64,000 nt of DNA from assembly GCF_028640845.1 (NCBI RefSeq), contig NC_080540.1:154139920-154203919 (forward strand), in the 5' to 3' direction. Source of the DNA: Ahaetulla prasina (Eukaryota; Chordata; Lepidosauria; Squamata; Colubridae). Positions within the stretch are counted from its first letter, which is position 1. Every line of letters starts with the position of its first letter. The notes under the pieces were generated by a model. It did no database searches, was not told where the DNA came from, and saw only the letters and a program-made list of their open reading frames with translations. Positions 45,514-57,795 of this stretch are shown here, one piece after another. Position numbers and translations under genes: made by a program.

Positions 45514-47756
45514 TACACAAACACACACACACACAGCCCAAAGAGTCTACAACATCCCACAGTACTTTGTCAATCAGCTCTCAAATCCAAATGGGAATAT
45601 CAGTACGATAATTTCATTTCACATAAAAGCGACTCATCAATCCTCACAAAATATGTAAGTACTCACATGAACTATTTGTCACCAGTATTTCTACAGACAC
45701 TATTATACATTGTTTTGTATAATATGCATTATGTTTCTTCATTTACAAGACAATCACTAACCCACAAAGAATAAAAGGCTGTGAAGTCCTAGCAGTACAT
45801 GGGAAGGATTTAGTAAAGGAAAGGATAAACACAGTTAGATAGATGCCTTTTGTCCCTTTTAAAAATCATAGTCAAATTTGAGTATGCAAGATCACGTATA
45901 AAACACTAAATGTATCTCTGGGGAAAAATGATGCATACACCAACTGGAAGACAATAGATTGCTCTAGCCATTTAAAGCCAGCCTATTGGTTTAATTCTGT
46001 TTGGAAATGTCAACTGAGTTTTGTTGCTGAATTTGCAAAAAAAAAAAAAAAAGTAATATTCGAACTGCATTAAAATACCACTTCTGTTATGAAGTCATCA
46101 TCAATCATACAAATGTATTTACAAAATAAAATTTATTTTTTAAAAAATCCTCAAGAATAGCCCTCTTCATTCCTAATGTCTTTAACAGAAAGGATTTTTT
46201 TCCAGAGTATTTTAGAAAGGGTATGTGCAACAGAAATCAACTGGTTTAGAATCTGAGATCTCATCTTTCAACACATGTGTAATTGTCATTTAGGTCAGAG
46301 ATAAACTGAAGATGCCATAACTGAAACCTTTTGCTGCTTTGGAAAGAGCTATGAATACCTAAATCCAGATTTTTTTCCTATTATTATTTCTCCAAGGATT
46401 TTTCAGAATCTGACCCAAATTTTCCTAGGTAATGACAGAAGATGTAGAATCAAGACCATTTTAAAACAGCTGCATCAGAAACTATCAGCTGGTATACAAC
46501 TTTTCTCAATTTTATCAAAAATATACAATATTATTATTATTATACTTCAAATCAACATGCATATGCAGCTGATCTGCATTTCTATATCTCTTATTCACTT
46601 TAACGTAAGAAATAAAAGTGCAAATCAATAAAAACAGAAACCAGAAAAAAGTATTATGAAACTCATAAAGCAGCTTGGTTTTTAAACATTATCTCTTGAC
46701 CTCATGAAGTAAAGTTGGCCAGTTCTGTTATTTCTCCAATAAGGCAATTCATCAGGAGATTAGCAAAAGCATATAATCAATCCATAATGACACTGCCTTT
46801 AAAATAAGAAACAAATAATAAATAAAATAAGCCTGTTGCACCCCCTACCCAATATATCCGAAGTTCTTCATATACTGATAAATTTTAGGTTTTCAGTGTA
46901 TAGTTCAATGGCTTGGAGCCAATGATCAACTTCCCTCCAGATGTTCCTGCAACTGGTTCATCTACTTCCAAGCTGCCATCTGAACAGGTATCAAGGAAGC
47001 ATCCGGGGGAGTCATCAATGTATAAACTTAATACAGCTGTTCTCTTTAATTATTTCTTTTTATCTAGGGGTACGTAATTTTTATTTCAAGAGTCACCTGC
47101 CTCTTTGGAATTCTTTTCAACAGTTATGCTGGATAGAATTTTACGTACATATAAATAAATGTTCATTCTAGGTGATGATAAATCAATATGGATACATTCA
47201 ACCAATATTTTTTTTTACTAAGGTTGAAACTTTACAATAAATCCTCTATATTTCTTTTTTTCCTCCTGTTTGGCTATTGTTTAAAACAATCTCTTAATTG
47301 TGTTTCCTTCTCTTGATGCAATTTTCTTCTTTTGATGCTATTTATAATTTTCAAGTTGCACTGCAGATTTTTTCATGGCTTGACTTCCCACTGTAAGATA
47401 TAAATGAATTTTCTAATTCTTCTTAAGTGTCTGAAAGTTTGAAGATGTGAACAGAATGTTAACAACACGATGAATAACAGGCCAATGATTTTTATTTATT
47501 TATTTTTGCTGGCAGGCCTGTATATTTCTAGCTTTAATGTAATGGCAACAAAGACTCTTAATTTAAAATGTCTGTTTGTTCTCTAATTCAGATTTTAATA
47601 GGTTATGCTTTGTACAGAGGCTTTTTTCAATATCAATAAGGATTTATTCCCTCATTTATTCTTCATGGCATTTATATTCCATCCAGGAGCATACAATGGT
47701 GACATTCTCTCCTGCAATTTTTCTGTTCAATAGCATTCCTGTAATGTAAATTGGAT

Positions 47757-47948
47757 TAATTAATTAATTTATTTATTTATTTAATCATATTTATATACCG
47801 CCCTATCTCCCGAAGGACTCAGGGCGGTTCACAGGCGCTTAAAAACATATAAATACAGAATAAAAACAATTAAAAAACTTATTTTAAAGCCCGTTAATTA
47901 AAATATACAAATAAAACCCAATTAAAACCCAGAAATTTAAAATCTAGC
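47757..47948 (-). mobile_element. L2-type LINE 3' UTR fragment
   Basis: On the minus strand the AT-rich 3' UTR ends with GTGAACCGCCCTGAGTCC, TTCGGGAGATAGGGCGG, TATATAAATATG and an (AAAT)n tail. Same terminus as at 57391 and 62889. Confidence 0.8.
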
Positions 47949-48192
47949 TTAACTGATATTCTAGTGATCCTTGATGGCTAATGAAAAATTCAAACTTAGG
48001 CCTGTATGGCATTAATTCAACACTTTACCATTATACTATGCTAGTTTTCATTTCCCAACCCTCTATGGATTTTCATTCTACTTGAATTTCTGTTTTTAAC
48101 TTTAGTCCTAACAGGCATTTAATTTTTATTTAAGGCTATATAAAATGAATTACATATATCACTAAGAATTGTCAAAGCAGCCAGAAGAAATA

Positions 48193-48545
48193 CGAGCTTG
48201 TTTTTCTTAATCATGTTAAATTTTGAAATCCAGTTAGAGAAGAGCCCATTGGGAGAGAGGGATATGTGTGTTCATCTATTTGAATCTTATTGTGCACTCA
48301 AAGCAATTTCAGAGAGACCAGAAGCAACTCTGAAAATAACAGCTGCTGTGAAACACTTTGGCATTAGTTGGGCCCCGGCTGGTAAGTTTATTTTCTTCAA
48401 GGAAGATGTAAGTGAAAGCAGCAGGAGGCAATTCTTTATCTGGGTTTTTGTCTGGCTGTTTGCTCATGGAGATGGAATTCAGTGTAATGATACTAATTCT
48501 GCTGAGTTTGTAAAACATTTTGCCTTGCATTGTTAACCTCCTTCA
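48193..48545 (+). other. Non-repetitive, higher-complexity island
   Basis: This stretch matches none of the repeat families in the window and is richer in GC than its surroundings. It is open for 112 codons on the plus strand (48198..48536) and for 73 on the minus strand. I recognise no protein in either frame. It includes a GGTAAGT donor-like site at about 48380. It could be a conserved non-coding element, an unrelated exon or simply chance; nothing in the sequence alone decides. Confidence 0.3.
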
Positions 48546-50002
48546 CACTTTTAAGATAAAAAAAAAAAAAGAACAACAACAAGAATATTGAAGTTGATAT
48601 TGCAAATATTATCATACTGTATTGTTGGGGCTTGAAGCATAGCTGGAGAGTGACATAAGGGAATAGGAAACTTGCTCATTACTAGTGTAAATTAGTGAGT
48701 CTTTTGTTTTCAGTTTTTGAGAGTGGGGCTTGGCAAGCCGCAGATCATAATCTTCCTACAGCTCCTGACAGCCACAGTCAGGCAATGGCTTCCATGTATC
48801 TTCCTGTTGTCTCCACCAGTCTCCTAGTCAGCTGGTTGATGTACTTCTGGTAAGCCCAAAAGAGGGTAGCAGGGTTGTTCTCTTTTCCTGCGAAATAGTT
48901 CACGAGCACTCCTTAACAATCCATTCATTGGATTGCCAAGAGGTCCACAAATGTCAAAGAATTAAAAGATAATATTCCAGAGCAATTCACCAAACCAACT
49001 TCTGGTGAGCTGCTGTGAAACATCTCCCCTCTCTATTAAAAGACTGCTGCACGAGAAGAGGGAAATCTCACCCCTCTCTTCATGGTGATCTTGTTGACTG
49101 TGATTACTTTTCACTATAATGGGAACCCAGAACAAGTAAGTAGGGAACAACTGATAGGGGGACAAAGTATCTTCTCTTTCTCTTTCCAGTTATCAAATGC
49201 CATTTTCCCCCTCCGGCAGAAAAGAAGAGTTGGATAAAAGAGCCCCTGGGATTGAGAACAAGACACCTCTAGTAAAAAAAGCAGAGAGGGTGGTAAGTTT
49301 GCAAACATATGGCATTTGATTTATAAGTAAATAAGGGACGATTGAATGGGTTCAAGAATAAAAGATCAAGAAATACATGTCTGGGTTGAGATAAGGAGGC
49401 GAGAGGTTTAAACAACAAAATGTATGAATCACTGTGTAGACGTGATTTGCCAGGTTAGAAGGAAATGAAGAAATAATATAAATGGTATTTTTATAAACCA
49501 GATTTGATTATGTTTATTTTTTTCCTCCTATCTCATGCTTTTAATTTATATATCCTAGAATTTTAGTCCTTTTCTCTACCCTACATTATGTTGTATATTC
49601 TGCCAGGAAATAGGGCAATTGGTATCTATGTATTGCATTAGGGACAGGCAGTTTTTCAAAGCCAGTGTGGGCATGCATACTTTGCTGGTATGCTCCTTAA
49701 AGAAGCCGAGTCTTTTCCTGGGTTTACATAATTGTTACAGAATTCAAAATAAATTCATGTTTGAGATCAAGAAGCATTAAAAACACTGCCTGCACCCACA
49801 AAGTACCTTTTTGCACCCTGTCAACACTTTCTTACCTCAAACACCTATTTTTTGGATTTGTGCACCTACTATGTGAGCAGAGGAAATTATGTATCTTCTT
49901 TAAAAAGGTGTTGACAAGTAGAGGAGAAGTGCCCTTACTGGGAAGCACCTTTTCTGCATATCCCATGTATGTATGTATGTTTGTGGGGTGAAATGCTCCT
50001 GG

Positions 50003-50410
50003 TGTCAGCGTTCCAGAAAACCCCTCCTGCAGAAAAGACTCCCAAAGCAAACATCTTTCAAAGTTCTTTTACTAGCATAGGTAAACTGGCACAGTTGGAT
50101 GAAATCCGAATCTGGGGATCTGGGTTTCTCCCTCAGTAATACAAACTCCAAAATCCCCACCCTCATGAACCGTCTGCCGATCACATGCTCCAATCTTCAA
50201 CCGTCCCATCTCGAGACATCATTCCAGCCACTCCTTCTCCAGATGTGAGCTCAGCCTGACCTTGACTGGCAGGAAGAATGTTATTATGTCTAATAGCCCC
50301 TTGTATCACCATCCCTTCTCCTACTTTCCCACACAGGAGAGAGTGGCAGTGTATGGAAGCCTTCGGCCTAGTATGGCTTCCAAAGATGACACCCGGTTTC
50401 AAAGCTGACA
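50003..50410 (-). mobile_element. Solo LTR
   Basis: A 408-bp segment starts TGTCAGC and ends GCTGACA (perfect 7-bp inverted ends with TG...CA). It is flanked by the exact 5-mer CCTGG (49998..50002 and 50411..50415), the hallmark of an LTR insertion. No internal retroelement sequence is attached, so recombination has removed the rest. The minus orientation is inferred from an AGTAAAAGAAC stretch that could mark the R/U5 region. The gypsy or ERV origin is not decided. Confidence 0.82.
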
Positions 50411-50433
50411 CCTGGTTCGATTGGTCGATCTGG

Positions 50434-50921
50434 CAGAGATGGCGGCTGGTGGTTCAGAGAACCAGTAGCAAAAATCCCTGCCCCCACCCACCCACGCCCT
50501 CCCAATCCCCCGGTCGCCCGCTTGCCGCTTCTTTCTGGCTCACTTGCTTTTCCCGCCCGAATGGTAGGAATAGGTTGTAAAAAATGCTTTTAAAAGTTTA
50601 AAAAAGGGCTCTGACAATCACAGCTGAGTCGCACAATTGTCAGAGCCTTTTTTTTTTTACTTTTAAAATAATTTTTTAACAACCTATTTGGCCGAATAGG
50701 TTGTAAAAAAATGCTTTTAAAAGTTAAAAAAAGATTGCATGCCACAGCTGAACACCCCCCCCCCCCCGTGCGCTGTTCTACTTAACCCATGCCTCCTTTT
50801 GGTGTGCACTGTACGTACATTCACGCTCATGTTGCATTTAGTGTGTGGTGTGCACTGTGCACGCACAGCGCATATGTGCAGCCAGCGAACCGGTAGTAAA
50901 CCGGTTTAGAATTCACCACTA
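50434..50921 (+). mobile_element. CAGTGGTG-family hAT MITE, large copy with internal hairpin
   Basis: The right end (AACCGGTTTAGAATTCACCACT, split: AACCGGTTTAG then AATTCACCACT) and poly-C core match the copy at 4172. The left end is eroded, so its boundary is approximate. Inside, 50569..50618 pairs with 50636..50688 as a long imperfect hairpin, and the AATAGGTTGTAAAAAA arm is repeated again in direct orientation at 50695..50733. Confidence 0.7.
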
Positions 50922-50948
50922 GTATGTATGTATGTATGTATGTATGTA
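50922..50948 (+). repeat. (ATGT)n microsatellite
   Basis: About seven ATGT units directly after the right end of the MITE at 50434..50921. It may have expanded from the target site. Confidence 0.85.
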
Positions 50949-51111
50949 ATTCTTAAAGTAGAGTGGATGTTTCACTATCAATTTCCTCCACTTTCTATTC
51001 TTTCAGAGCAAACTTACTCAGTAAGTAAAAATAAAAAGGTTTTCTCTAAATATTTTTTTCTTCTCAAACATAATTGGTCTCATCCCAAAATCCCCAAAAC
51101 TTTAACCTAAG

Positions 51112-51278
51112 ACTGTCTACTGTTGACTTCACCCCATTCCTAAGAGGTCTGTAAGGGGCGTGCATAAGAGCACCAGCGTGCCTACTGTCCCTGTCCTAGT
51201 GTTACCTTTAATTATATTCATTTTATGTATTCAATTCATGCTTATACATATATATTATTTAATATGTATTTGACAAAA

Positions 51279-51333
<55 letters not shown>
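51112..51333 (+). mobile_element. LINE 3' end with (AAAT)n tail
   Basis: A roughly 160-bp 3' UTR (CCCATTCCTAAGAGGTCTGT, AGCACCAGCGTGCCTAC, TATTTGACAAAATAAA) leads straight into about 14 AAAT units at 51275..51333. It resembles CR1/L2-group LINE 3' ends of reptiles; the exact family is uncertain. Confidence 0.6.
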
Positions 51334-52837
51334 CATCTTGCTATGAAAAATACAGGTACAGTGGGTTGAGCAGATTTCACTGCAAGGCAGTGTCAGTTAA
51401 TCATCATCTACCAGGCACCCAAAATAGTTCATATTGTAATCTCTCAATCTGGAACCTCTTTTTTTTTATAAACCTCTATTGGTTGAATGTGTTGTGGTCT
51501 ACCAAGCCAAGACTGATTCCTGGTAATTACAGGACAAGTCTCTGTACTTTTCTTGGCAACATTTTTAGATGCAGTTTTCCCTTGCCTTCTTTCTAGGGCT
51601 GAGAAGGAAGGACTGGCCAAAGGTCATCCAGTTGACTTTCATGCCTAAAAGCAGGACTAGAATTCAGCCTCCTGGTTTCTAATCCAGCACCTTTAACCAG
51701 TATATCCAACTGGATCTCCTGAAAAAAAGCAACTCACACCTGTTTCTTTAGTTCCACAGCAAATTTGTTTAGTAGGATTGGTCTAAGTTTATTTCTCACT
51801 TGTATTCAGGAAATTATCCTTGCACTTTCCAAATTCAAAGCTCTGATATAAAGTAAATTATTTACTTTTGTTGCTCAGAATAAAAGTGTTTAGGTACAGA
51901 CATTTAAAGAGCTCAGAACTATTGTTGATTACTGTCAGAGAAGCTAAAAGTAGCAAATAAATTTGCCAGGTCAACTACTAAAATGTATGAGGAAAGGCCA
52001 TTTTACCTCGCTCTAAAGAATTAAAAATGTGAAGTTTAAGATTCCTGTGAAAATTTCAAAGAAAATTCTGATAGTCAAACCACCATTATTTCTGAAATAC
52101 AGGCTTCAATATAGTCAATATAGTCCAGTGCACGGCACATTAGTCCTGGATTTGGGATCTCTATATGTCTTGGCCTCATGTGACTTTAAACAATTCATCA
52201 TCTCACAGACTCAGTTTCTCATTTGTAAAACAGGAACACCAAACAGAGAAGAGACTGTGTGAATGACAAGATATTGGCAAGCTTTTTGTTCGTTTAAAAG
52301 TGATAAAACTGGATAGTCACCAGCCAGCAAGTCAGTGCGGTGTTAACTGGGGGGAGGGGGGAGCACATTATCCTACAATGGACACCTCTTAAATACCTAC
52401 ACCTTTTATTTTTTCCTCAGGGTAATTGCTGCCTAGCAACCAATGAACTACAAGTTATTAAACGTTATATTAGAGCCAAACCCCTGCAGTCGAAGGAACT
52501 TACATGTCCAGGCCCAACATGTGCCTATAGGTGAACACCAAATTCTCTGCAACTTAAAAGAGTTGCTTTTCCACAACTGGAGCCAAAAATCCCTTTTAAA
52601 CAGTGCTGTTCAATCCTTTTAAGGTGGTAACCACAATTAATCATGCTGCACTTTCACAATGAGAGCTTTTCAACTCTCTCCTCTCCCTTATCCTTATGGA
52701 ATCAGAACAAGGAATCATTTACAATGTAACAAATGAATAGCTGCAACAATAAACAAATCACCCCTCTCTTTCCCAAGGATCGCATAAAGCAGTTTCCAGA
52801 ACAGAAGGTTCCAAATTATACTGTGTGCTGGACAAGA

Positions 52838-53052
52838 TAGCAATAGCAATTAGACTTATATACCACTTCACAGTGCTTTCCAGCCTTCTCTAAGCGATTT
52901 ACAGAGTCAGCATATTGTCCCCAACAATCTGGGTCCTCATTTTACCCACCTCGGAAGGATGGAAGGCTGAGTCAACCTTGAGCCTGGTGAGATTCCAACT
53001 GCTGAATTGCAGGCAGCCGGCAGGCAGCATAAATAGCCTACAGTATTGCATT
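52838..53052 (-). mobile_element. tRNA-derived squamate SINE
   Basis: On the minus strand the head (AGAATGCAATACTGTAGGC) leads to GGCTCAAGGTTGACTCAGCC, ACCCAGATTGTTGGGGAC and a GCTATTGCTA tail. It abuts an RTE remnant at about 53050, into which it was probably inserted. Confidence 0.82.
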
Positions 53053-53165
53053 CTGCATCTTTCCAAGCAATACGGTCCTGAGCTTTCTTTTGCCAATTGG
53101 GACCACAATACTTGCTGATGTAGTCAATCCATCTTGTTTTAGGTCTCTTTTGCGGTATAGCCAGA
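53050..53165 (-). pseudogene. RTE-like LINE C-terminal fragment
   Basis: The minus-strand frame reads RPKTRWIDYISKYCGPNW, then QKKAQDRIAWKD. This fits the C-terminal W-x-D-x-I ... G-x-x-W ... A-Q-D-R-x-x-W-K pattern of RTE-type LINE proteins. The rest of the element is absent. Confidence 0.6.
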
Positions 53166-55130
53166 CTAAAGTAAGCAAAGCTAATAAACTTCCAGGAAAG
53201 CACAATCTCAGAAAACAAAGGATCTAGAGCAGATCTAAAGCTGTTTTAAAGCCATTGTTTGCTAATTGTTAGGGCTTCTTTTGAAAAAAAATGCACAAGA
53301 AAGGTAAAACAGATTGGCAACTACACAAAGTTATACAATATGTACAATTATAAACTCGAAGAGCAGGTTCCAAATACATTTTCCATTTATGCAATAAAAG
53401 CAAGTTTACACAATTAAATCCAACATGGCATTTTGTTTTCTTGGGGTGATAATGATTTTTTTTCCCAGGTAGAAGTTGAAGTTTTTTTCAATATTCTGAG
53501 CCAGAATATTATGTAGAGCAACAGAAGTGTTAATATGATCACATAAGGAATATGAAAAAGATTAGTTTAGAAGGTTCTTGTTCACTTTACAAGAACATTA
53601 TGCAATGGGTATGTAGCTTTTCTGGTTGTAACCAAATATTATTGCAACAGCCTAAGCTTGGGGAGAGGGGGAAGTTATACCTCTCTTTAAAAACCTCTTT
53701 TTTTCGTCAGAGCAGAATTTATAAATCCTTTAATTTTTGAGCGCTTTGGATTGATTATTTCTTAGGACTTTTTCTGAAAACTAAGATTGTTCACCCTGTA
53801 AGCGCTCATAATTCTACAAAGCAAGGAGCATTGATAATAATTTAAAGTCACCTTGATGCGAGATGATAGCAAATAAGTCTAATAAATAAAATAACTTACG
53901 CTGAGAATTATTGAAAACACCAGCAAAATGAGCAGAATAACCCCATTTACTATGAAGGTGTCCAATCAGTACCATCGGAAACACCTGAATTAAGTTTAGT
54001 ATACCACTCCTAAGCATACTTAAGTGTTAACTCAGTAGTGGTTATTTGCATGAAGGACAAAAAAATGTAAGATACTAAGGTGGCTAGAGTAACTAAGGAA
54101 ATAAAAGAAAATTATCATGACTTATTCAACCTGAGCTGTACGGATATACCCATGTAGTTTTCTTGGCAGTAGCATGAAAATTGCTTTGCTTTTTATTTTA
54201 CTTTATCATCTAATGTACACCATTAGTATTTCCTACATGTTTCTCACCCGAGCACTAAATAGATTCAAACCTACTTAGATTTTTTGATATCAGGTAAGGT
54301 CAGGTATATATTATTAAGTGCTCTGACACACAAATAAAAGTAAGTGTAAAATCAAAGTACATATATTGGGACACTTCAATCTGTAAAAAGAACACAAGGC
54401 TAGATATAAAGTGGAGTAACTTCAATAACTCAGTTCACCATTTTATTAGTGCTAACATCCACTTACCAAATCACATTTCTAAATAAACGTAGGAACGGCT
54501 GGTTAACATAGAGATGCCCATGGAAAAAGACATTGATTTTCAAATTTTATTTTATGTGTTGCAGAAATGACAAGAATTTCATCTTTATCTAATCTACAGT
54601 GAGAGCAGGAAAGTTTTTCCCAGGTTTCTCTGCACTGAGTATTGCATTTAAAATGTTATTAAACAAGTATATTTTTTTTAAATCAAAGCCACTGCTATGT
54701 GCCCTTAGGCTCACCTTATGAAAGCATTTATTAAGTACCTATATAATAAGAGAACCCTGTTAATGATAGGGTAAAAGATAAATAAATACATTTTAATACA
54801 AACAAGTCTAAACACCTGAAATCACAGAATTAAAAATGTTAATTAAAGACAGCAAAATCAGGTTAGGAAAAAATTAATGTATGTAATATAAATTATGTAA
54901 TGGAGCACAGTTTAAGCAAATTTATTGTTAGTAAGCTATACAAGTTTCAATTAAAACTATGACAGTTAGTCATAACATCTTAATCTGGCCAAAACATTTC
55001 AGCCAGCTATCTGTCCTTTGTTCACCTCATAGTGCACTGGCATTATGTAATAGTAATCTCAAAGATTATTGATAGCTGCATCAGTTAAATGATTGATATT
55101 AAAGACAATGTTCCAATTTCATCTAGGTAT

Positions 55131-55476
55131 AAGGTAAAAGGTAAAGGTTCCCCTCGCACATACGTGCTAGTCGTTGCGGACTCTAGGGGGCGGTGCTCAT
55201 CTCAGTTTCAAAGCCAAAGAGCCAGTGCTGTCCAAAGACGTCTCCGTGGTCATGACTCAACGCCAAAGGCGCCTGGAACGCTGTTACCTTCCCACCAAAG
55301 GTGGTCCCTATTTTTTCTACTTGCATTTTTACATGCTTTCGAAACTGCTAGGTTGGCAGAAGCTGGGACAAGTAATGGGAGCTTACCCCATTACACGGCA
55401 GCACTAGGGATTCGAACCGCTGAGCTGCCGACCTTTCGATTGACAAGCTCAACGTCCTAGCCCCTGAGCCACCGCG
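55131..55476 (-). mobile_element. Sauria-type SINE, second full-length copy
   Basis: On the minus strand it begins CGCGGTGGCTCAGGGGCTAG, has box B GGTTCGAATCCC, and ends with ...GGGGAACCTTTACCTTTTAC. It is nearly identical to 17748..18109 except for an 11-bp gap after GTGGTCATG and scattered substitutions. It is young by comparison with 45247. Confidence 0.92.
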
Positions 55477-55589
55477 TTTTTGGTTTCAGGCAAGCCACTA
55501 GGAAATATACTTAAGGAAAAAAATGAGGAAATGCCATGAAAATACTTCTTATTTCCACAGCTTATTTATCTAATTTGATATTTACAAAT

Positions 55590-56990
55590 TATTATTCATA
55601 ATTATGTGCCATCAAGTCAGTATCAAACCCTTAGTTATAATGTAGATAATTTTTCGCCATAACAATCTGCCCCTAAAGTTGTTCTTTAAATTTTCCAATG
55701 ATGCATCCATCAACACCATAACAGAGTCCACTTATCTTGCCGTTGAACATCCTCTTTTTCTCTTCCCTTCTATCTTTCCAATCAATAGAGCCTTCTCAGA
55801 GAGTTAAGTCTTTGTGTAATGTGCCTGAAGTAGGACACTACACGGCAAAGAAGACTGGCTCCAGGTTGGCAAAGGAGCATTTGATTGTTTGGGGTGGGGT
55901 GGGGGGTGAGAAATGGGGGATAGTCTTCCTTGACTTTGGCTTCTCTTCTCTTCTTGGCAATTCCCACTGTTTCCTTTCTTCCGTTTCTTCATCCTTGGCA
56001 GTCTCTTTTCCAATTCATCCTTAACAATTTTTTTTAAGTTCGTTCCTTAGTTCCCCATAACTGATGTTCAGGATGTCAAAATGATTTATGATATTCTCCT
56101 TGAAAATAGTGGGTATACGCGCAAGGTCATCTTGTGGAAACTGTTTGGCTTTTTTCTCCTTCTTTAGCTTGACATAGAAATTGCACATGCTCACTTTGTG
56201 ATCTGCTCCATGTCAGCACCTAGTCATGTCTTTCATGCCAGAACTTCGCTCCTCTCCTTCCTTTTAGCAATAATAGTCAATTTGATTTCTATGTATTCTA
56301 TCTGGTGACATCAATGTATATGGGTATCATTTTGATTGTTTGGAATTAATGTTAGCTATGAAGAAACTGGAATAGTGGAAATGTTCCTGCTTCATTTTGG
56401 TTTCCTAAGCCAAACAATGCAACTACATTTTCCAACTTTGGAATTCTGGTCTCCAATCAGAAGTAGCAGATTTTGCTTGCATGAACGACCGAATCCTTTG
56501 TTTTTCATGCCCTGAATAATAAACAGTGTGATATTCTAGCTGAAAGTATCCAATCCTGGCCTATCTCAATTTGCTAATTCCTAAGAAGTCCATTTGTACT
56601 TATTTCATCTTTCATTGTATTCATTGTTCTGAGCTTCCTAGTATTCATGCTTGTTACATTCCATGTTCCCATTGTAATTCAGTCTTTGCAGCTTTTTTCC
56701 CCCTGCATGGCAACATCAGCAAGTATCTGTCTGACAGTCATTAATCTAGCCACGTCATAAACACCATGAGTACACTGAAAAATTCTCAGCTCCTATCAGT
56801 AGCATACTGTGTGCCATCTGATCTGAGGAGCTCTCGTCCCGCACTATATCACCAATCATTTTATATTTTCTACCTATGTGGTTTTCTTGCTAAGAATACA
56901 GAAGTGATTTACAATTGCTTTCTCCCAGAGAGTATGAATTTATGTCTTTATCATGTTACTAAAGTGATAGTTCATCTCCAGCATCTTCCT
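55590..56990 (-). pseudogene. RTE/BovB-like LINE with the reverse transcriptase core deleted
   Basis: On the minus strand, order from right to left: an endonuclease-like end (GDQNSKVGK near 56450); a linker (ADHKVSMCNFYVKLKKEKKA, then IINHFDILNISYGELRNELK, then IAKKRREAKVK near 55940); then a jump to the C-terminal segment (LHKDL, then EGSIDWKDRREEKKRMFNGK at about 55800..55700, ending TDLMAHNYE). The expected reverse transcriptase domain between about 55890 and 55850 is missing. Frames are broken in many places. Confidence 0.65.
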
Positions 56991-57390
56991 CTATCTCTGT
57001 GGCCCAACAAAGGTGACTTCTTGCTTTAGCTGAGTAGCTGGGATGACCTCCTTGACTTGGATTTCCCTACTGGGAATATATAAATATTGGGATACTTTAC
57101 TTTCTTCACTCATTCTCCTGCCATGATGAAGCAGGACAGCAAAAGCTGGGGTAGGGGAGTGTTGTCTATAAAAATAGTTTTATTTAAAAACAGACCTTAG
57201 GCAAAAACAATAATGCAACCAATAAAAAGGATCACATTATAACATTCAGAGTGTTTAATTGTATATTGTATATCATAGATTTCCCCAAAATACAGCCACA
57301 AGATGAGTCAGTATTATATGTACCGGTTTCCAAACTTTCCAAAGAAATATATACAGATACACTTACAACTTATCATAAATTAGTTGTGAT

Positions 57391-57795
57391 TTTTATTTAT
57401 TTATTTATTTATTTATTTATTATTCAAATTTATATACCGCCCTATCTCCCAAAGGACTCAGGGCGGTTCACAGGCATATAAAACATCAATGTATAAATTA
57501 AAATAATCCTTAAAAAACTTATTCTAACGCCCAAATTATTAAAAAATATAAATATAAATATAAAATATAAATATTAAAATCAATTTAAAACCCCTCTAAA
57601 TTTAAAATCTAAGCCAGTCCTGCACAGATGAATAAATGTGTCTTGAGCTCGCGACGGAAGGTTCGAAGGTCAGGAAGTTGACGGAGTCCTGGGGGGAGTT
57701 CGTTCCAGAGGGTGGGAGCCCCCACAGAGAAGGCCCTTCCCCTGGGTGTCGCCAGACGACACTGCCTCGCTGACAGTGAAACAAGTTTGCTTCAT
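57391..57795 (-). mobile_element. L2-type LINE 3' end with intact ORF C-terminus
   Basis: On the minus strand from about 57770 an unbroken frame reads RGRAFSVGAPTLWNELPPGL, then RQLPDLRTFRRELKTHLFIC, then AGLA and a TAG stop. This is the C-terminus of the L2 ORF2 protein. The 3' UTR follows, ending CCGCCCTGAGTCC, the ATATAAAT box and a (TAAA)n tail at 57391..57421. The clean reading frame suggests a fairly young insertion. It is 5'-truncated. Confidence 0.88.

Noticed and set aside
48198..48536. 112-codon frame as a coding gene
   Set aside because: No recognisable protein, no clear acceptor, and the opposite strand is also open. It is kept only as a possible conserved island.
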